This document shows, piece by piece, positions 8,314 through 16,885 of a DNA stretch of 64,000 nucleotides. Below the pieces are notes generated by a model, which was not told where the DNA came from, made no database searches, and saw only the letters and a program-made list of their open reading frames with translations. The DNA comes from Bacillus sp. V2I10 (GTDB lineage Bacteria > Bacillota > Bacilli > Bacillales > Bacillaceae): NCBI RefSeq assembly GCF_030817055.1, contig NZ_JAUSYV010000001.1, positions 4,488,001-4,552,000 of the forward strand, given 5' to 3'. The number at the start of each line of letters is the position of its first letter. Within the stretch, counting starts at the first letter, position 1. Both the position numbers and the translations under genes were made by a program.

Positions 8314-9216
8314 ATGAAAAGAAAACCAATTTACGTGGAATTACCGATCGGCTCAGACATGGAAAAACTATGGAACGCAACACAAACTCCAGACTTGCAT
8401 TCGAGCTGGGATTTGCGTTTTTCATCGATAACATACCTTCCGAAAAAAGAGAACGAACCTCAGCATTTTTTATACAAAACCAACATTGGCTTTGGGCAGA
8501 GCGTCCAAGGATGGGGAAAAAGTGCAGGGACCTTTCATGCTGAAGATGGATCGAGGACATCCTCCCTTCAATTCGGAACTGATCAAAAAATCTCCCTTAT
8601 CAAAGAAGGCAAGGGTTACTGGAAGTACATACAAAAACAAGAAACCCTGACTTTTTTGACACAATACGATTATAAAGTGAACTTTGGCCGATTAGGAACG
8701 TTCTGTGATGGAATGATCTTTCGGCCGTTAATCGGCTGGGCAACTGCCTTAAGCTTTGATGTCCTGAAAAGATGGCTTGAAAAGAACGAAGCGCCCGCCT
8801 CCCAGTATTTACGCTTTTTTAGTATATGGCTTATTTCCTTTCTTTTCTTTTTTATATGGACCTATCATGGCACAGTGCCTAAATTGCTTTTCCAGCAGCC
8901 TGAAGAAGTATCTATGACACAAAACTTGCTGTCCATTTCCATGGGACAGGCTTCCTCAATCGTATCTGCGGTTGGCATAGCTGAAATTCTATTCGGACTG
9001 TTGTGGCTTTTGCCTATTAATAAAAGAAGGTTATTTGGTGTGCAGATTATGGCTTTTCCGCTTCTATCGCTTTCAGCCGTTTTGGCAGAGCCTGCAAACC
9101 TTGTTCATCCATTCAGTCCAATTACCTTCAATGCTGCTTTATTCATCCTTTCTATAATTGGATTCTTCCAAAGCCGGGATCTTCCGACAGCAAGCAGCTG
9201 CAAGAGAAAGAGATAA
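8314..9216 (+). CDS. yndG: SRPBCC-DoxX-like fusion, YndG-like
   Basis: About 301 residues. The N-terminal 140 look like a SRPBCC/START-type ligand-binding fold (YVELPIGSDMEKLWNATQTP at the start, GFGQSVQGWGKSAGTFHAED). The C-terminal 130 carry four membrane segments of DoxX-like type (FFSIWLISFLFFFIW, IAEILFGLLWLLP, FPLLSLSAVLAEPANLVHPF). It opens a three-gene operon whose order matches B. subtilis yndG-yndH-yndJ as I recall it. Function unknown. Start set at the second of two adjacent ATGs (8314), with AGGTG six bases upstream; a GTG at 8305 overlaps the ribosome site. Confidence 0.75.
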   Translation: MKRKPIYVELPIGSDMEKLWNATQTPDLHSSWDLRFSSITYLPKKENEPQHFLYKTNIGFGQSVQGWGKSAGTFHAEDGSRTSSLQFGTDQKISLIKEGKGYWKYIQKQETLTFLTQYDYKVNFGRLGTFCDGMIFRPLIGWATALSFDVLKRWLEKNEAPASQYLRFFSIWLISFLFFFIWTYHGTVPKLLFQQPEEVSMTQNLLSISMGQASSIVSAVGIAEILFGLLWLLPINKRRLFGVQIMAFPLLSLSAVLAEPANLVHPFSPITFNAALFILSIIGFFQSRDLPTASSCKRKR

Positions 9217-9226
9217 GGAGATAACG

Positions 9227-9829
9227 ATGTCTATTTATAGAAGTGTATTAGGCGATCAGTATAAACGGCTCCATCCCAAGCTTCAAAAAAGGTATGAGTT
9301 TCCCTTTACAGCTAAAGGGGTGATGAGAACAATAAAAGGCGGTCCTAAATGGCTATATCCCTTCTTTTTAGCAGGAGTCCGCTTTAAACTCCTATTTCCG
9401 GAGTATGGGAAAGATATTCCGTTTACGATCAGGAATACACCGTGCACTGGTTCAAACGGAGAAGAACAGGTTCACTGGGAACGGATCTTTTATTTTAAAA
9501 ATAAGAAAAGGTACTTCAATGCCTTAATGAGTCTGGATTCTAAAAGAAACTTGATTAAAGATTACCTGGGTGAGCCGAAACTGTTCTATTCAGATTTAGC
9601 TTTCCATGTGAATGATAACGGGCAATTAAAAATAGAGTCCAGATGTCAGCGGCTTGTTCTTGGAAATCATGAGATTCCCATGCCGAGAATGCTTCAGGGA
9701 TTGGCCTCGGTTACAGAATCATATGACGATGAAAGAAATATCTTTTTAATAAATGTTTCAGTCAAAAATCCTGTCATTGGCACTGTTTTTACATATGAAG
9801 GAGAGTTTACAGCAGATGAAGTTTCGTAG
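9227..9829 (+). CDS. yndH: DUF4166 protein, YndH-like
   Basis: 200 residues, starting MSIYRSVLGDQYKRLHPKLQ, with AAGGAG eight bases before the ATG. No membrane segments. LHPKLQKRY...GVMRTIKGG near the start and a beta-rich second half (FYFKNKKRYFNALMSLD; GQLKIESRCQRLVLGNHEIP) match the DUF4166 family. Ten bases after yndG and overlapping yndJ by 14, so co-translated. Function unknown. Members often accompany DoxX-like membrane proteins. Confidence 0.78.
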   Translation: MSIYRSVLGDQYKRLHPKLQKRYEFPFTAKGVMRTIKGGPKWLYPFFLAGVRFKLLFPEYGKDIPFTIRNTPCTGSNGEEQVHWERIFYFKNKKRYFNALMSLDSKRNLIKDYLGEPKLFYSDLAFHVNDNGQLKIESRCQRLVLGNHEIPMPRMLQGLASVTESYDDERNIFLINVSVKNPVIGTVFTYEGEFTADEVS

Positions 9830-11405
9830 CATAGCTATTATTCACATTGTTTTATTTCTATTATCCGTACTTTTCCATGCAGGTCCATGGTATTTTTTAT
9901 TGCTTACAGCAGCACAGCTTGTCTATGTTCCGCTTGTTTTGCAGCTCGTCATGAAAAAAGGGGACTGGTTTTATAAGCTGTATCCCTATGTTTCGATTCC
10001 TGGTTATGCATCTGTTTTTATCTTGCAAATAACGGGTGAAAACTCATTGGATGTCTTTTTTGCAGGTGTCTATTTGTTCTTTACGATTATCGCAGCAGCT
10101 TATGGATGCTCACGTTTTTTAAGCCGGGGTTTTATCCATTTTGAGGAATTTTCCGTGGATATGGGTCTGTTTTCCTTAATGGTCGGCGGAGCTTGGTTCT
10201 TTGCCCATATAGCAGACATTGAAACTGGCTTTTCCCCTATCATCAGGTGGCTGACAGGCATTCACTTTCACTATTCTTCCTTTTTGCTGCCGATTTTTGC
10301 AGGGTTTTTGGGGAGAATTTCGAAACCTCCATTTTACCGGCTTTCGACTTCAATCCTGATTGTATCGCCAATTATTGTAGCGCTGGGGATTACCTTTTCA
10401 GTCTGGCTTGAGCTATTGTCGGTCCTATTTTACATAGTTGGCATTTATGGTTTGATCTATCACTCATTTGATGTGCAGCTTCATCAAGCGAAATGGCTGA
10501 TCAGACTATCCTTTTCAGCTCTTGGGATCACGATTCTTTTTTCATTGGCTTATGCCCTGGGAAATGTATGGGGAGATTTCACCGTAACCATTACCTATAT
10601 GCTTACTTTTCATGGCATGCTGAATTGCGGCTTATTTGCTTTACTTGGGGTGATTGGCTGGTCCATTTTCACGCCTTCTGCCCCAGAGGCTGCGTCATTT
10701 TCAATCAGCAAAGTCAGAGGAAAAAGAGTGATTGGCGAAAAAATACTGGATAAGATTGCAGAGAAGAATTCAGCTGAATACGAGGGACTGGTAGATGATA
10801 TGGGAATCTATGAACCTCACATTTCTCTGAAAACCCTGTCTAAAGACATTATCAGCTTTTATGAAAATACGAATCAATACCGCCTGCTTGCAGAGGTGAA
10901 ATGGCACAACTGGTTCAAGCTATTCGCAATCCTCTACCGATTAATCAGCCGGCAAGTGAAGCAAATTAATCTGCCTGTATCAAGCAAGCAGACAGAAATG
11001 ACCGGAAACATCTATCCGGTAAAAAAAGAACACGATGACAGAGAATCTGCCCGGGCATGGGTGAGGAAAGTAAATGGCGAAACTGCCTTTGTAGCTCTCT
11101 ATTCGTATCACAAAACAAATGAAAAAACCTATATGAACATCGCGCTTCCTCTCCCCCGCTCAGCCATGATTGGGATACTGGAACTCAAGCAGAATGGGCA
11201 GAACCTTCAGCTTTCAAGCAAAAGAGAGAAGCCGGATTCAGATGCGGGTGTCTACTTAGCTTACAAACAGAAACTTTTTAAGCTACCAATTGAAGAAGTT
11301 TTTCATGTTTTAGAAGCACCGCGGGGAAGTCTGACCGCTAAGCATAAAATGTGGATTTTTTCGATTCCCTTTTTAACCATTCATTATTCAATAGTAAAAA
11401 GGTAA
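9816..11405 (+). CDS. yndJ: YndJ-family membrane protein
   Basis: 529 residues. About ten hydrophobic segments fill residues 1-290 (IHIVLFLLSVLFHAGPWYFL; LTFHGMLNCGLFALLGVIGW). A soluble C-terminal half follows (EKILDKIAEKNSAEYEGLVD; LISRQVKQINLPVSSKQTEM), close in length to B. subtilis YndJ. The domain split suggests a membrane part plus a cytosolic sensor or enzyme, but no activity is known. The ATG at 9816 overlaps the yndH stop; an AAGGAG 12 bases upstream supports it. A hairpin at 11407-11436 ends the operon. Confidence 0.85.
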   Translation: MKFRSIAIIHIVLFLLSVLFHAGPWYFLLLTAAQLVYVPLVLQLVMKKGDWFYKLYPYVSIPGYASVFILQITGENSLDVFFAGVYLFFTIIAAAYGCSRFLSRGFIHFEEFSVDMGLFSLMVGGAWFFAHIADIETGFSPIIRWLTGIHFHYSSFLLPIFAGFLGRISKPPFYRLSTSILIVSPIIVALGITFSVWLELLSVLFYIVGIYGLIYHSFDVQLHQAKWLIRLSFSALGITILFSLAYALGNVWGDFTVTITYMLTFHGMLNCGLFALLGVIGWSIFTPSAPEAASFSISKVRGKRVIGEKILDKIAEKNSAEYEGLVDDMGIYEPHISLKTLSKDIISFYENTNQYRLLAEVKWHNWFKLFAILYRLISRQVKQINLPVSSKQTEMTGNIYPVKKEHDDRESARAWVRKVNGETAFVALYSYHKTNEKTYMNIALPLPRSAMIGILELKQNGQNLQLSSKREKPDSDAGVYLAYKQKLFKLPIEEVFHVLEAPRGSLTAKHKMWIFSIPFLTIHYSIVKR

Positions 11406-11406
11406 G

Positions 11407-11436
11407 AAAACTCCTTATAGTTGAAGGAGTTTTTTT
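11407..11436 (+). terminator. Terminator of yndGHJ operon
   Basis: AAAACTCCTT-atag-TTGAAGGAGTTTT with a TTTTTTT tail, directly after the yndJ stop. Confidence 0.9.
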
Positions 11437-11480
11437 ATGGGGACCTGTAGTTCTCTATTCTTTTTATCGCTTCTGTTCCA

Positions 11481-11580
11481 TTCAACCGCTTTGACACACT
11501 TTTTTCGGGTGAAGAGGATTTTTCTATTCCATTCAGGGTGGAGGCGGGTTTTCTCCTTCTTTCAACCGCTTTGACGCACT
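11481..11580. repeat. 20-bp direct repeat pair in a gene-free gap
   Basis: TTCAACCGCTTTGACACACT at 11481 and TTCAACCGCTTTGACGCACT at 11561 (19 of 20 identical, 80 bases apart). The 11437-11753 gap holds no credible gene or other recognised site. Confidence 0.7.
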
Positions 11581-11753
11581 ATCGAATCCAGCGATTTCTG
11601 CGGCATCCTGGTTTTCTTTTCAGGAGTTTGATACCAAGGATCAGATGGGCTGTGGATAAATAAGCTACAATATACCCGCTTCCGTTAATGGAACATGATC
11701 GCTCGTAAGCCTTGTCCATAAGGTATCGGGTCTATGCAAATCCAAAATTAACA

Positions 11754-11782
11754 CAAAAAAAGAGGGCTGGGTTCAGCCCTCT
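11754..11782 (-). terminator. Terminator of symporter operon
   Basis: Perfect stem AGAGGGCTG-ggtt-CAGCCCTCT followed on the minus strand by TTTTTTT. Confidence 0.93.
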
Positions 11783-11792
11783 TCCCTATTTG

Positions 11793-13358
11793 TCAAGCAA
11801 TCTCAGATTCTTTCGAATGCACTTTTCTCATAAAGTCGTTTACGTCAGAAGGAACTTTACGGTCAAGTTTCGATACAATGTAAACAGACAGGAATCCGAT
11901 TGGAACGGTTATCAGTCCAGGTACTCTGAATTGAAGGAATTCAGGCAGTGTCGTCGGGAGGAAAATCATATACATGGATGAGAGCAGCCCGAGAACGAGT
12001 CCTGCGATTGCCCCTTTTTCTGTCATGCCTCTCCACCAGATACCGAGGATGAAGATAGGTGTAAATGTACTTGCAGCAACAGTAAAGGCCAGTGCAACAA
12101 GGTGACCAATTGATGCTTCTTTTACAAGAAGACCAAGTGCTCCATATAAAACACCTAAAACGAGAATCGAGACCTTACCTGCAATAACGCGTTCTTTTTG
12201 AGTAATATTCTTTCTTAAAAAGGTTGCATATAAATCATGTGCCAAAGCACCAGAGCTTGCGATAAATAATCCGGACAAGTTTGAGAATACTGCTGCAAAT
12301 GCACCTGCAATAACAAGCCCAAGCAGCCATTCTCCGCCTAGAGCCTGTGCAGTTGAAGGAATGACCATGTTGTTTCCTCCGGCTACAAGATCTTTCATCA
12401 CTTGAGGATCCGCTGAACCGCTTAAGAAAATTGATCTTCCAACTGCTCCAAGGTAAACCGCGAAGAAAAAGAAAACGCTTGCAATTAAGATCGCCATAAG
12501 AGCTGATTTACGAGCGGCCTTTGCACTTGGGTTTGTATAAAAGCGCAATAGAATGTGCGGAAGACCAATCGTACCTAACGCAAGTCCGATTGTCATGGAA
12601 ATAGTCTGCCAGAAGGAAGGAAAGTAATTTCCGGTGCCAATCCAAGTTTGACCGTCATGGACAACGTCTTTTCCGTCAGGGGCAAACGTTGCAGTTCCGG
12701 CAATGGTTCCTGTAAATTCAGTAACGGATGCAAGAATTCTTTCATAATATAAACCGCCGTAAATCGCCGCTACTACCATTAAAATAAATGCGCCAAGACG
12801 AATCCATAATTCGAGCGCCTGGTTTAAAGTAGTTCCTTTCATTCCGCCGATTCCAACGTAGAAAATCATGACACTGCAAGTAAATATAATTCCAAATTCA
12901 TAGCTTGTACCAAAGAACATACTTAAAATTTGTGCCGCTCCCAATAATTGCGGTGCAGCATAGAAACCTGAAATAGCCAATACGACGGCAACCGCGGCAA
13001 GTCTTGCCCGTTTGCTGTGAAAGCGGTAGCCAAGAAAATCCGCAACCGTATAAGCACCAAATCTGCGGAGCGGTCCCGCAACAAAGATTGCAAGAAGGGT
13101 CAATCCGATAGAGAAGCAAAAAGCATAATAGGCTCCATCATAGCCAAGCTGAAACGTCAGGCCTGCAATCCCGAGGAATGTGGCAGCACTTAAGTAATCC
13201 CCTCCGATGGCAGATCCATTTGTAAACCATCCGAAGCTCCGCCCGCCTACAAAAAAATCAGAAGCCGTTGTGTTCCGCTTTGAAAGATACGTAATGTAGA
13301 CAATCGTTCCCATCAGAAAAATGGTGAGCAGCATTTTGGGTTCAAATAAAGCAGCCAT
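11793..13358 (-). CDS. ywcA: Sodium:solute symporter, acetate permease-like
   Basis: 521 residues, SSS family. Seen: the early segment FFVGGRSFGWFTNGSAIGGD followed by YLSAATFLG (Na-binding region), VADFLGYRFHSKRARL, and GGMKGTTLNQALELWIRLGA. About thirteen membrane segments. Length and order match ActP/YwcA proteins, which take up acetate or related monocarboxylates with Na+. The upstream DUF485 gene is the classic partner (yjcH-actP in E. coli, ywcB-ywcA in B. subtilis). The start ATG overlaps the DUF485 stop (TGATG), implying coupling. The AraC-type regulator diverging upstream is the likely controller. Confidence 0.87.
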   Translation of the reverse strand: MAALFEPKMLLTIFLMGTIVYITYLSKRNTTASDFFVGGRSFGWFTNGSAIGGDYLSAATFLGIAGLTFQLGYDGAYYAFCFSIGLTLLAIFVAGPLRRFGAYTVADFLGYRFHSKRARLAAVAVVLAISGFYAAPQLLGAAQILSMFFGTSYEFGIIFTCSVMIFYVGIGGMKGTTLNQALELWIRLGAFILMVVAAIYGGLYYERILASVTEFTGTIAGTATFAPDGKDVVHDGQTWIGTGNYFPSFWQTISMTIGLALGTIGLPHILLRFYTNPSAKAARKSALMAILIASVFFFFAVYLGAVGRSIFLSGSADPQVMKDLVAGGNNMVIPSTAQALGGEWLLGLVIAGAFAAVFSNLSGLFIASSGALAHDLYATFLRKNITQKERVIAGKVSILVLGVLYGALGLLVKEASIGHLVALAFTVAASTFTPIFILGIWWRGMTEKGAIAGLVLGLLSSMYMIFLPTTLPEFLQFRVPGLITVPIGFLSVYIVSKLDRKVPSDVNDFMRKVHSKESEIA

Positions 13359-13723
13359 CAGTTGACACCCCTTCCGTCAGAAGGATGAATGGAGCTGTCT
13401 ATCGTCTGGCTCTTTTTCAATCTCTTCTCATATAAAGCAGTATGAATATAAGCAATAATAAAGGCCATTCCCATCGCAACAATCCCTGTAAAAAACCAAG
13501 CATATGTCATTCCGCCGTAAAAACTTGAAAACATAAACTCGGGTGCAAACCAATTCAGAATCGGCATCGCAAAAATAAAGGCAAAATAAAACAGTGTGAG
13601 TTTCGAACCTGTACGAAATTCACTTTTCATCAAGTGGCGTGTCTGCTGATCAAGCGGCGCAAGCTCCCGAACGTCAACTGTCCCTGCTTCTACATAATCA
13701 TAGTCTTTAAACTCAGCGGCCAA
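13358..13723 (-). CDS. ywcB: DUF485 membrane protein, symporter partner
   Basis: 121 residues, TTG start with GGGGGAAAGG upstream. Two membrane segments (LTLFYFAFIFAMPILNWF; MTYAWFFTGIVAMGMAFIIA) after a polar N-terminus (VRELAPLDQQTRHLMKSEF) are the DUF485 layout. Such proteins are encoded just before SSS acetate permeases and probably help them fold or assemble; biochemical role not established. The stop overlaps the symporter start. Confidence 0.87.
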   Translation of the reverse strand: MAAEFKDYDYVEAGTVDVRELAPLDQQTRHLMKSEFRTGSKLTLFYFAFIFAMPILNWFAPEFMFSSFYGGMTYAWFFTGIVAMGMAFIIAYIHTALYEKRLKKSQTIDSSIHPSDGRGVN

Positions 13724-13893
13724 AATCCTTTCCCCCTTTGTTTTTATCTATTTTCACTGCATGCTTGTATTTTACAATAGAAGGAAACGGCATACCTTAC
13801 AATAAATTATCAGAAATGTATAAATATTTAATATATTCTCTATTTCATGTATACTAGTACTAGAGACATACTGTAAGGGATGGGGAATTAAGC

Positions 13894-15135
13894 GTGTACA
13901 ACGTTACATTCATAGTGGAAGAAACAGCAGAAAAAGATAAAATGACTGCATGGATACATGAAGAATTAGAGGATTCCCTGCAAACAGATGAAGGCAATAA
14001 GATCGCTTCTCTTAATATAGCCGTCGTAGAGATTGCTAAGCTATTTGACTGGGTCAAAATTCACCGGCTGCAAAAACAGCACCATGACTGCATCATCTTT
14101 CCGCTTCTTGACCCATCTATGCTGAAAACATCTCCAATTGCCATCGAACTGCAGCTGCAGTCCATGCTTGTGAAACCCGTCAAAAAACATACCTTTATTA
14201 AAAGCTTAAGAAAAGTGATTACGTCTAATAAAAATGAAAACGCAGTCATAACAAATTATGGGTCAATCGTTCAGCAGCTGGAACAGGACCGCAGGACAGA
14301 TGCCCGTCTCCTTCCTTTTCAAGAAGCTTTCCTGCGCAGACTGCTCCGTGCCGAAGTAAAATCAGAAGAAGAGCTGTTTGCAGCACGTCCCTATCTTCCT
14401 GATAACTCAGTCCCAAACGCAGTTTGCTTCATACAGGGATTTATTCACAATCAGAGCAGGGAAAAAGCAGAATCTGCCCCTCTTCTCATTCAGACAGTCT
14501 TTAAAGAGCTTTTTTCACAAGTGGGCCAGCAGCCGTCTTTTCTTGCTTACAAAAAACATTTGCTAATGCTCCTCCAGGTTCCGCATGGCTTCTCATCCAT
14601 TCGGTCTTGGCAGGAAGGCGAAAGCAAATTGCTCCATGGAATGGAAGTACTGAAAAATAAACATGGCATTCATTTATATATAGGTGTCGGTTCCATTTAC
14701 AGAGAGCCTTTGCTTTTGTCCCATTCTTACCGGGAAGCACGCAAAGCAAGACGCACTCCGCACTACAACCGGCTCTCACTTCGCTATTTTGAGGAAATAA
14801 CCGATAATCCTCAAATCAATACTTGCACCAGCTATATTGCCCAACACTGTCAAAGTGAACTGACGACTAAAATTGTTGCAGATCAAATTAACATCAGTGT
14901 CCCTTATTTCTGCAAACTCTTCAAAAAAGAAACCGGACGCAGCTTTGTTGAATATGTAACCTTCGTCAGGCTCCAGCGTGCGGTCTGGATGCTTCGGCAT
15001 ACGGATCAAACAATTGAGCAAATTGCAGATGAACTTGGCTTTAATACCCCGAACTATTTCAGTTCTACCTTTAAAAAATACGTGAGCATTACCCCGAGCG
15101 ATTATCGTTTGACGGATGAAATTCTGTTCGTATAA
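13894..15135 (+). CDS. YesN-like AraC regulator with degenerate receiver
   Basis: 413 residues, GTG start. The C-terminal 100 hold an AraC double HTH: TKIVADQINISVPYFCKLFK, then IEQIADELGFNTPNYFSSTF, and YVSITPSDYR. Residues 1-115 resemble a response-regulator receiver: IIFPLLDPSML in the beta-4 region, then LVKPVKKHTFIKSLRKVI with the conserved Lys-Pro. I see no clear phospho-acceptor Asp, so it may sense something other than a kinase. No kinase gene is adjacent. Divergent from ywcB-ywcA with a 170-base gap, so it most likely regulates that operon (inference). A hairpin ends it. Confidence 0.8.
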   Translation: MYNVTFIVEETAEKDKMTAWIHEELEDSLQTDEGNKIASLNIAVVEIAKLFDWVKIHRLQKQHHDCIIFPLLDPSMLKTSPIAIELQLQSMLVKPVKKHTFIKSLRKVITSNKNENAVITNYGSIVQQLEQDRRTDARLLPFQEAFLRRLLRAEVKSEEELFAARPYLPDNSVPNAVCFIQGFIHNQSREKAESAPLLIQTVFKELFSQVGQQPSFLAYKKHLLMLLQVPHGFSSIRSWQEGESKLLHGMEVLKNKHGIHLYIGVGSIYREPLLLSHSYREARKARRTPHYNRLSLRYFEEITDNPQINTCTSYIAQHCQSELTTKIVADQINISVPYFCKLFKKETGRSFVEYVTFVRLQRAVWMLRHTDQTIEQIADELGFNTPNYFSSTFKKYVSITPSDYRLTDEILFV

Positions 15136-15142
15136 AGTCAGG

Positions 15143-15171
15143 AAACGCATGGATCTCTCCATGCGTTTTTT
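15143..15171 (+). terminator. Terminator of YesN-like regulator
   Basis: CGCATGGA-tctc-TCCATGCG followed by TTTTTT. Confidence 0.93.
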
Positions 15172-15333
15172 CAGACATTCACATAATGATTCTGTACAAA
15201 TTCCCCATACTGTAGGGTCCGCACGGTGGATACACCATTTTAAATGGGATTAGATGTATTCATTTGTTTATTATATATCATATTTATTGGCATCGGGTTC
15301 AGACTATTGATTTGTAAAGTAGTACCTATTGTT

Positions 15334-15377
15334 AAAAAAACGAAAATAGACAGCTCTCTTGCGAGAATTGTCTATTT
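15334..15377 (-). terminator. Terminator of immunity operon
   Basis: Minus strand AAATAGACAATTCTC-gcaa-GAGAGCTGTCTATTT with a small internal mismatch, then CGTTTTTTT. It follows the AbrB-like gene and closes the long minus-strand operon. It also argues against a 66-codon plus-strand frame at 15244. Confidence 0.85.
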
Positions 15378-15440
15378 CCCCGTCCTACTTAAAACTAAGA
15401 GAATAACCTGCTTAAAAAAAGCATCACTACTTCAATATAA

Positions 15441-15704
15441 CTAAGCTCTTTTCACGAATGAAATCGCATTTTTAATTATTGGGGCTTCTGCCATACTCCT
15501 ATACTTAAAAAGCTCATTTTCCAACCAATTTAATACTTCTTTTTTTTCATCTGGTGTTTCAAATGCCTTAAGTACAATACTATCGTCATCATAAAACACT
15601 TCTAAAATCTGTCCCTTCTTCCAGCCATGGAAATCTCTTATTTCCTTTGGAATTGTTATTCTTCCCAATTCATCAAGTTGCCTTACAATTCCTAATGCCT
15701 TCAT
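15441..15704 (-). CDS. AbrB/SpoVT-family transition-state regulator
   Basis: 87 residues. The N-terminal 45 are a swapped-hairpin AbrB domain: GIVRQLDELGRITIPKEIRD, then GQILEVFYDDDSIVLKAF. The C-terminal half is a short helical tail unlike AbrB or Abh. Dimeric DNA-binding regulators of this type control post-exponential genes, including bacteriocins. Last gene of the lanthipeptide immunity operon, so it may tie production or immunity to growth phase, or respond to it (inference). The ATG at 15704 is chosen because family similarity begins exactly there; AGGAG lies about 12 bases upstream. Confidence 0.85.
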   Translation of the reverse strand: MKALGIVRQLDELGRITIPKEIRDFHGWKKGQILEVFYDDDSIVLKAFETPDEKKEVLNWLENELFKYRSMAEAPIIKNAISFVKRA

Positions 15705-15816
15705 CCTTAACACTCTCCTCCCCGTTACCACTCAGTCAGTCAAAATGTTTATTGAATGATGCTCTTTACTTCTGAGAAATATGTCAAATAAAGTAATAAA
15801 TATGAATTTAAAACTC

Positions 15817-15897
15817 CTACTTTTTCTTCTTCTTCACAAAATATCCACTGCTAATTGCTAATATCAATAAAATGGCAATCCAAGTTGTTGTTTCCAT
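15817..15897 (-). CDS. 26-residue hydrophobic peptide with Lys tail
   Basis: A short frame between the ABC permease and the AbrB gene, same strand. It reads METTTWIAILLILAISSGYF and then V followed by five Lys. One membrane segment with a positively charged cytosolic tail is a credible small membrane protein. The ATG at 15897 has GGGGTGAT a few bases upstream. The stop is TAG at 15817. Possible roles are a transporter subunit, an immunity peptide or a small toxin. No family was recognised. Its position inside a tight operon and its clear ribosome site are the main support. Confidence 0.6.
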   Translation of the reverse strand: METTTWIAILLILAISSGYFVKKKKK

Positions 15898-15934
15898 TAC
15901 TATCACCCCAATGTCATATTATTTTACTGTTCTT

Positions 15935-16885
15935 TTAAACAGCTACATCCCTTTTTGTAAAACTAAGCCAAGTAATCACCATAAAGACAAGATAATGCAC
16001 TGCCAATACAAGTAAGGAAAATGACATCGACATCCCCGCAAATGGCGGTCCATCCAACGAGTACTGAAGAAGATTTGTATTGGCAAACAGCAAATATTTT
16101 CCGATGTTCAAATCAAATTGAGACAATAACTGAATGCTGATTGTTCCCGACATCGTTAAGAAGATGGCAATTCCTATTGCAACTGAAGTGCTTCTAAATG
16201 CAGTTGAAAGCATGAAAGCCAAAGTCACCATCATAATCAGACCTACACTATTCATTGCATAAAGCGTAATGACGTGTAATAAGATATTCCTTTCCACTAC
16301 CTCATTATTGGCATATACGAGATAAGAATCTTCAGGAGCTGCAAAGCCCATAAATATAGATCCCATCAACAATCCAATTATAAAAACAGCTGCAGTCAAT
16401 ACTAAACCGTAAAGCAGTGTTGCTATATATTTGGATAAAAGAATCATTCCCCTGTTATGGGGACGAATTAACAGGAACTTTATCGTTCCGTTATTAAACT
16501 CCTTCGATATCATAGATCCGGCCACAATGATTGCAAAAATAGTTACAATACCTATAAAGCTTGAAGTGTAACTCATGAAACCCCATAATGTATCATCAGC
16601 AAGTGGTGGAGTATTTTGTTCAAGCCGATACTCGTTAATAGCAATTTTTTTTTCAAGCAGCTCTGTCTCCTGACCGCCCTCAGTAGATGCAAGTGCTTCT
16701 TTTGTCACTTGTATTTCTTGCACCACTTCTTTCCGCCAGTTCGAATGACTATTATCCCCAGCGTCATTTTTAATATAGGCTGCAAAGCTAACTCCTAACA
16801 GTAAAGCAATAAATACGAGGAGACTGCTTTTTTTTCGATAAATCTTAATCTTTTCATTAAGAATTAGGTTCATAAACATTTTCAT
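15935..16885 (-). CDS. ABC-2 type permease of second immunity transporter
   Basis: 316 residues with about six membrane segments. The first (LLVFIALLLGVSFAAYI) is followed by a large outer loop of about 75 residues, rich in Lys and Glu and predicted helical (KKIAINEYRLEQNTPPLADD). Then GSMISKEFNNGTIKFLLIRP, the signature of ABC-2 permeases whose cytosolic helix docks on the ATPase. The BcrB/NatB class has this form. Its start overlaps the ATPase stop (TAATG), so the two make one exporter. Likely removes or excludes a membrane-active peptide; substrate not known. Confidence 0.85.
   Translation of the reverse strand: MKMFMNLILNEKIKIYRKKSSLLVFIALLLGVSFAAYIKNDAGDNSHSNWRKEVVQEIQVTKEALASTEGGQETELLEKKIAINEYRLEQNTPPLADDTLWGFMSYTSSFIGIVTIFAIIVAGSMISKEFNNGTIKFLLIRPHNRGMILLSKYIATLLYGLVLTAAVFIIGLLMGSIFMGFAAPEDSYLVYANNEVVERNILLHVITLYAMNSVGLIMMVTLAFMLSTAFRSTSVAIGIAIFLTMSGTISIQLLSQFDLNIGKYLLFANTNLLQYSLDGPPFAGMSMSFSLLVLAVHYLVFMVITWLSFTKRDVAV

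Noticed and set aside
11712..11981. 89-codon plus-strand ORF
   Set aside because: Overlaps the symporter terminator and C-terminal coding region on the other strand; no ribosome site.
15244..15444. 66-codon plus-strand ORF with hydrophobic start
   Set aside because: No ribosome site, and its second half is the terminator hairpin of the minus-strand operon.
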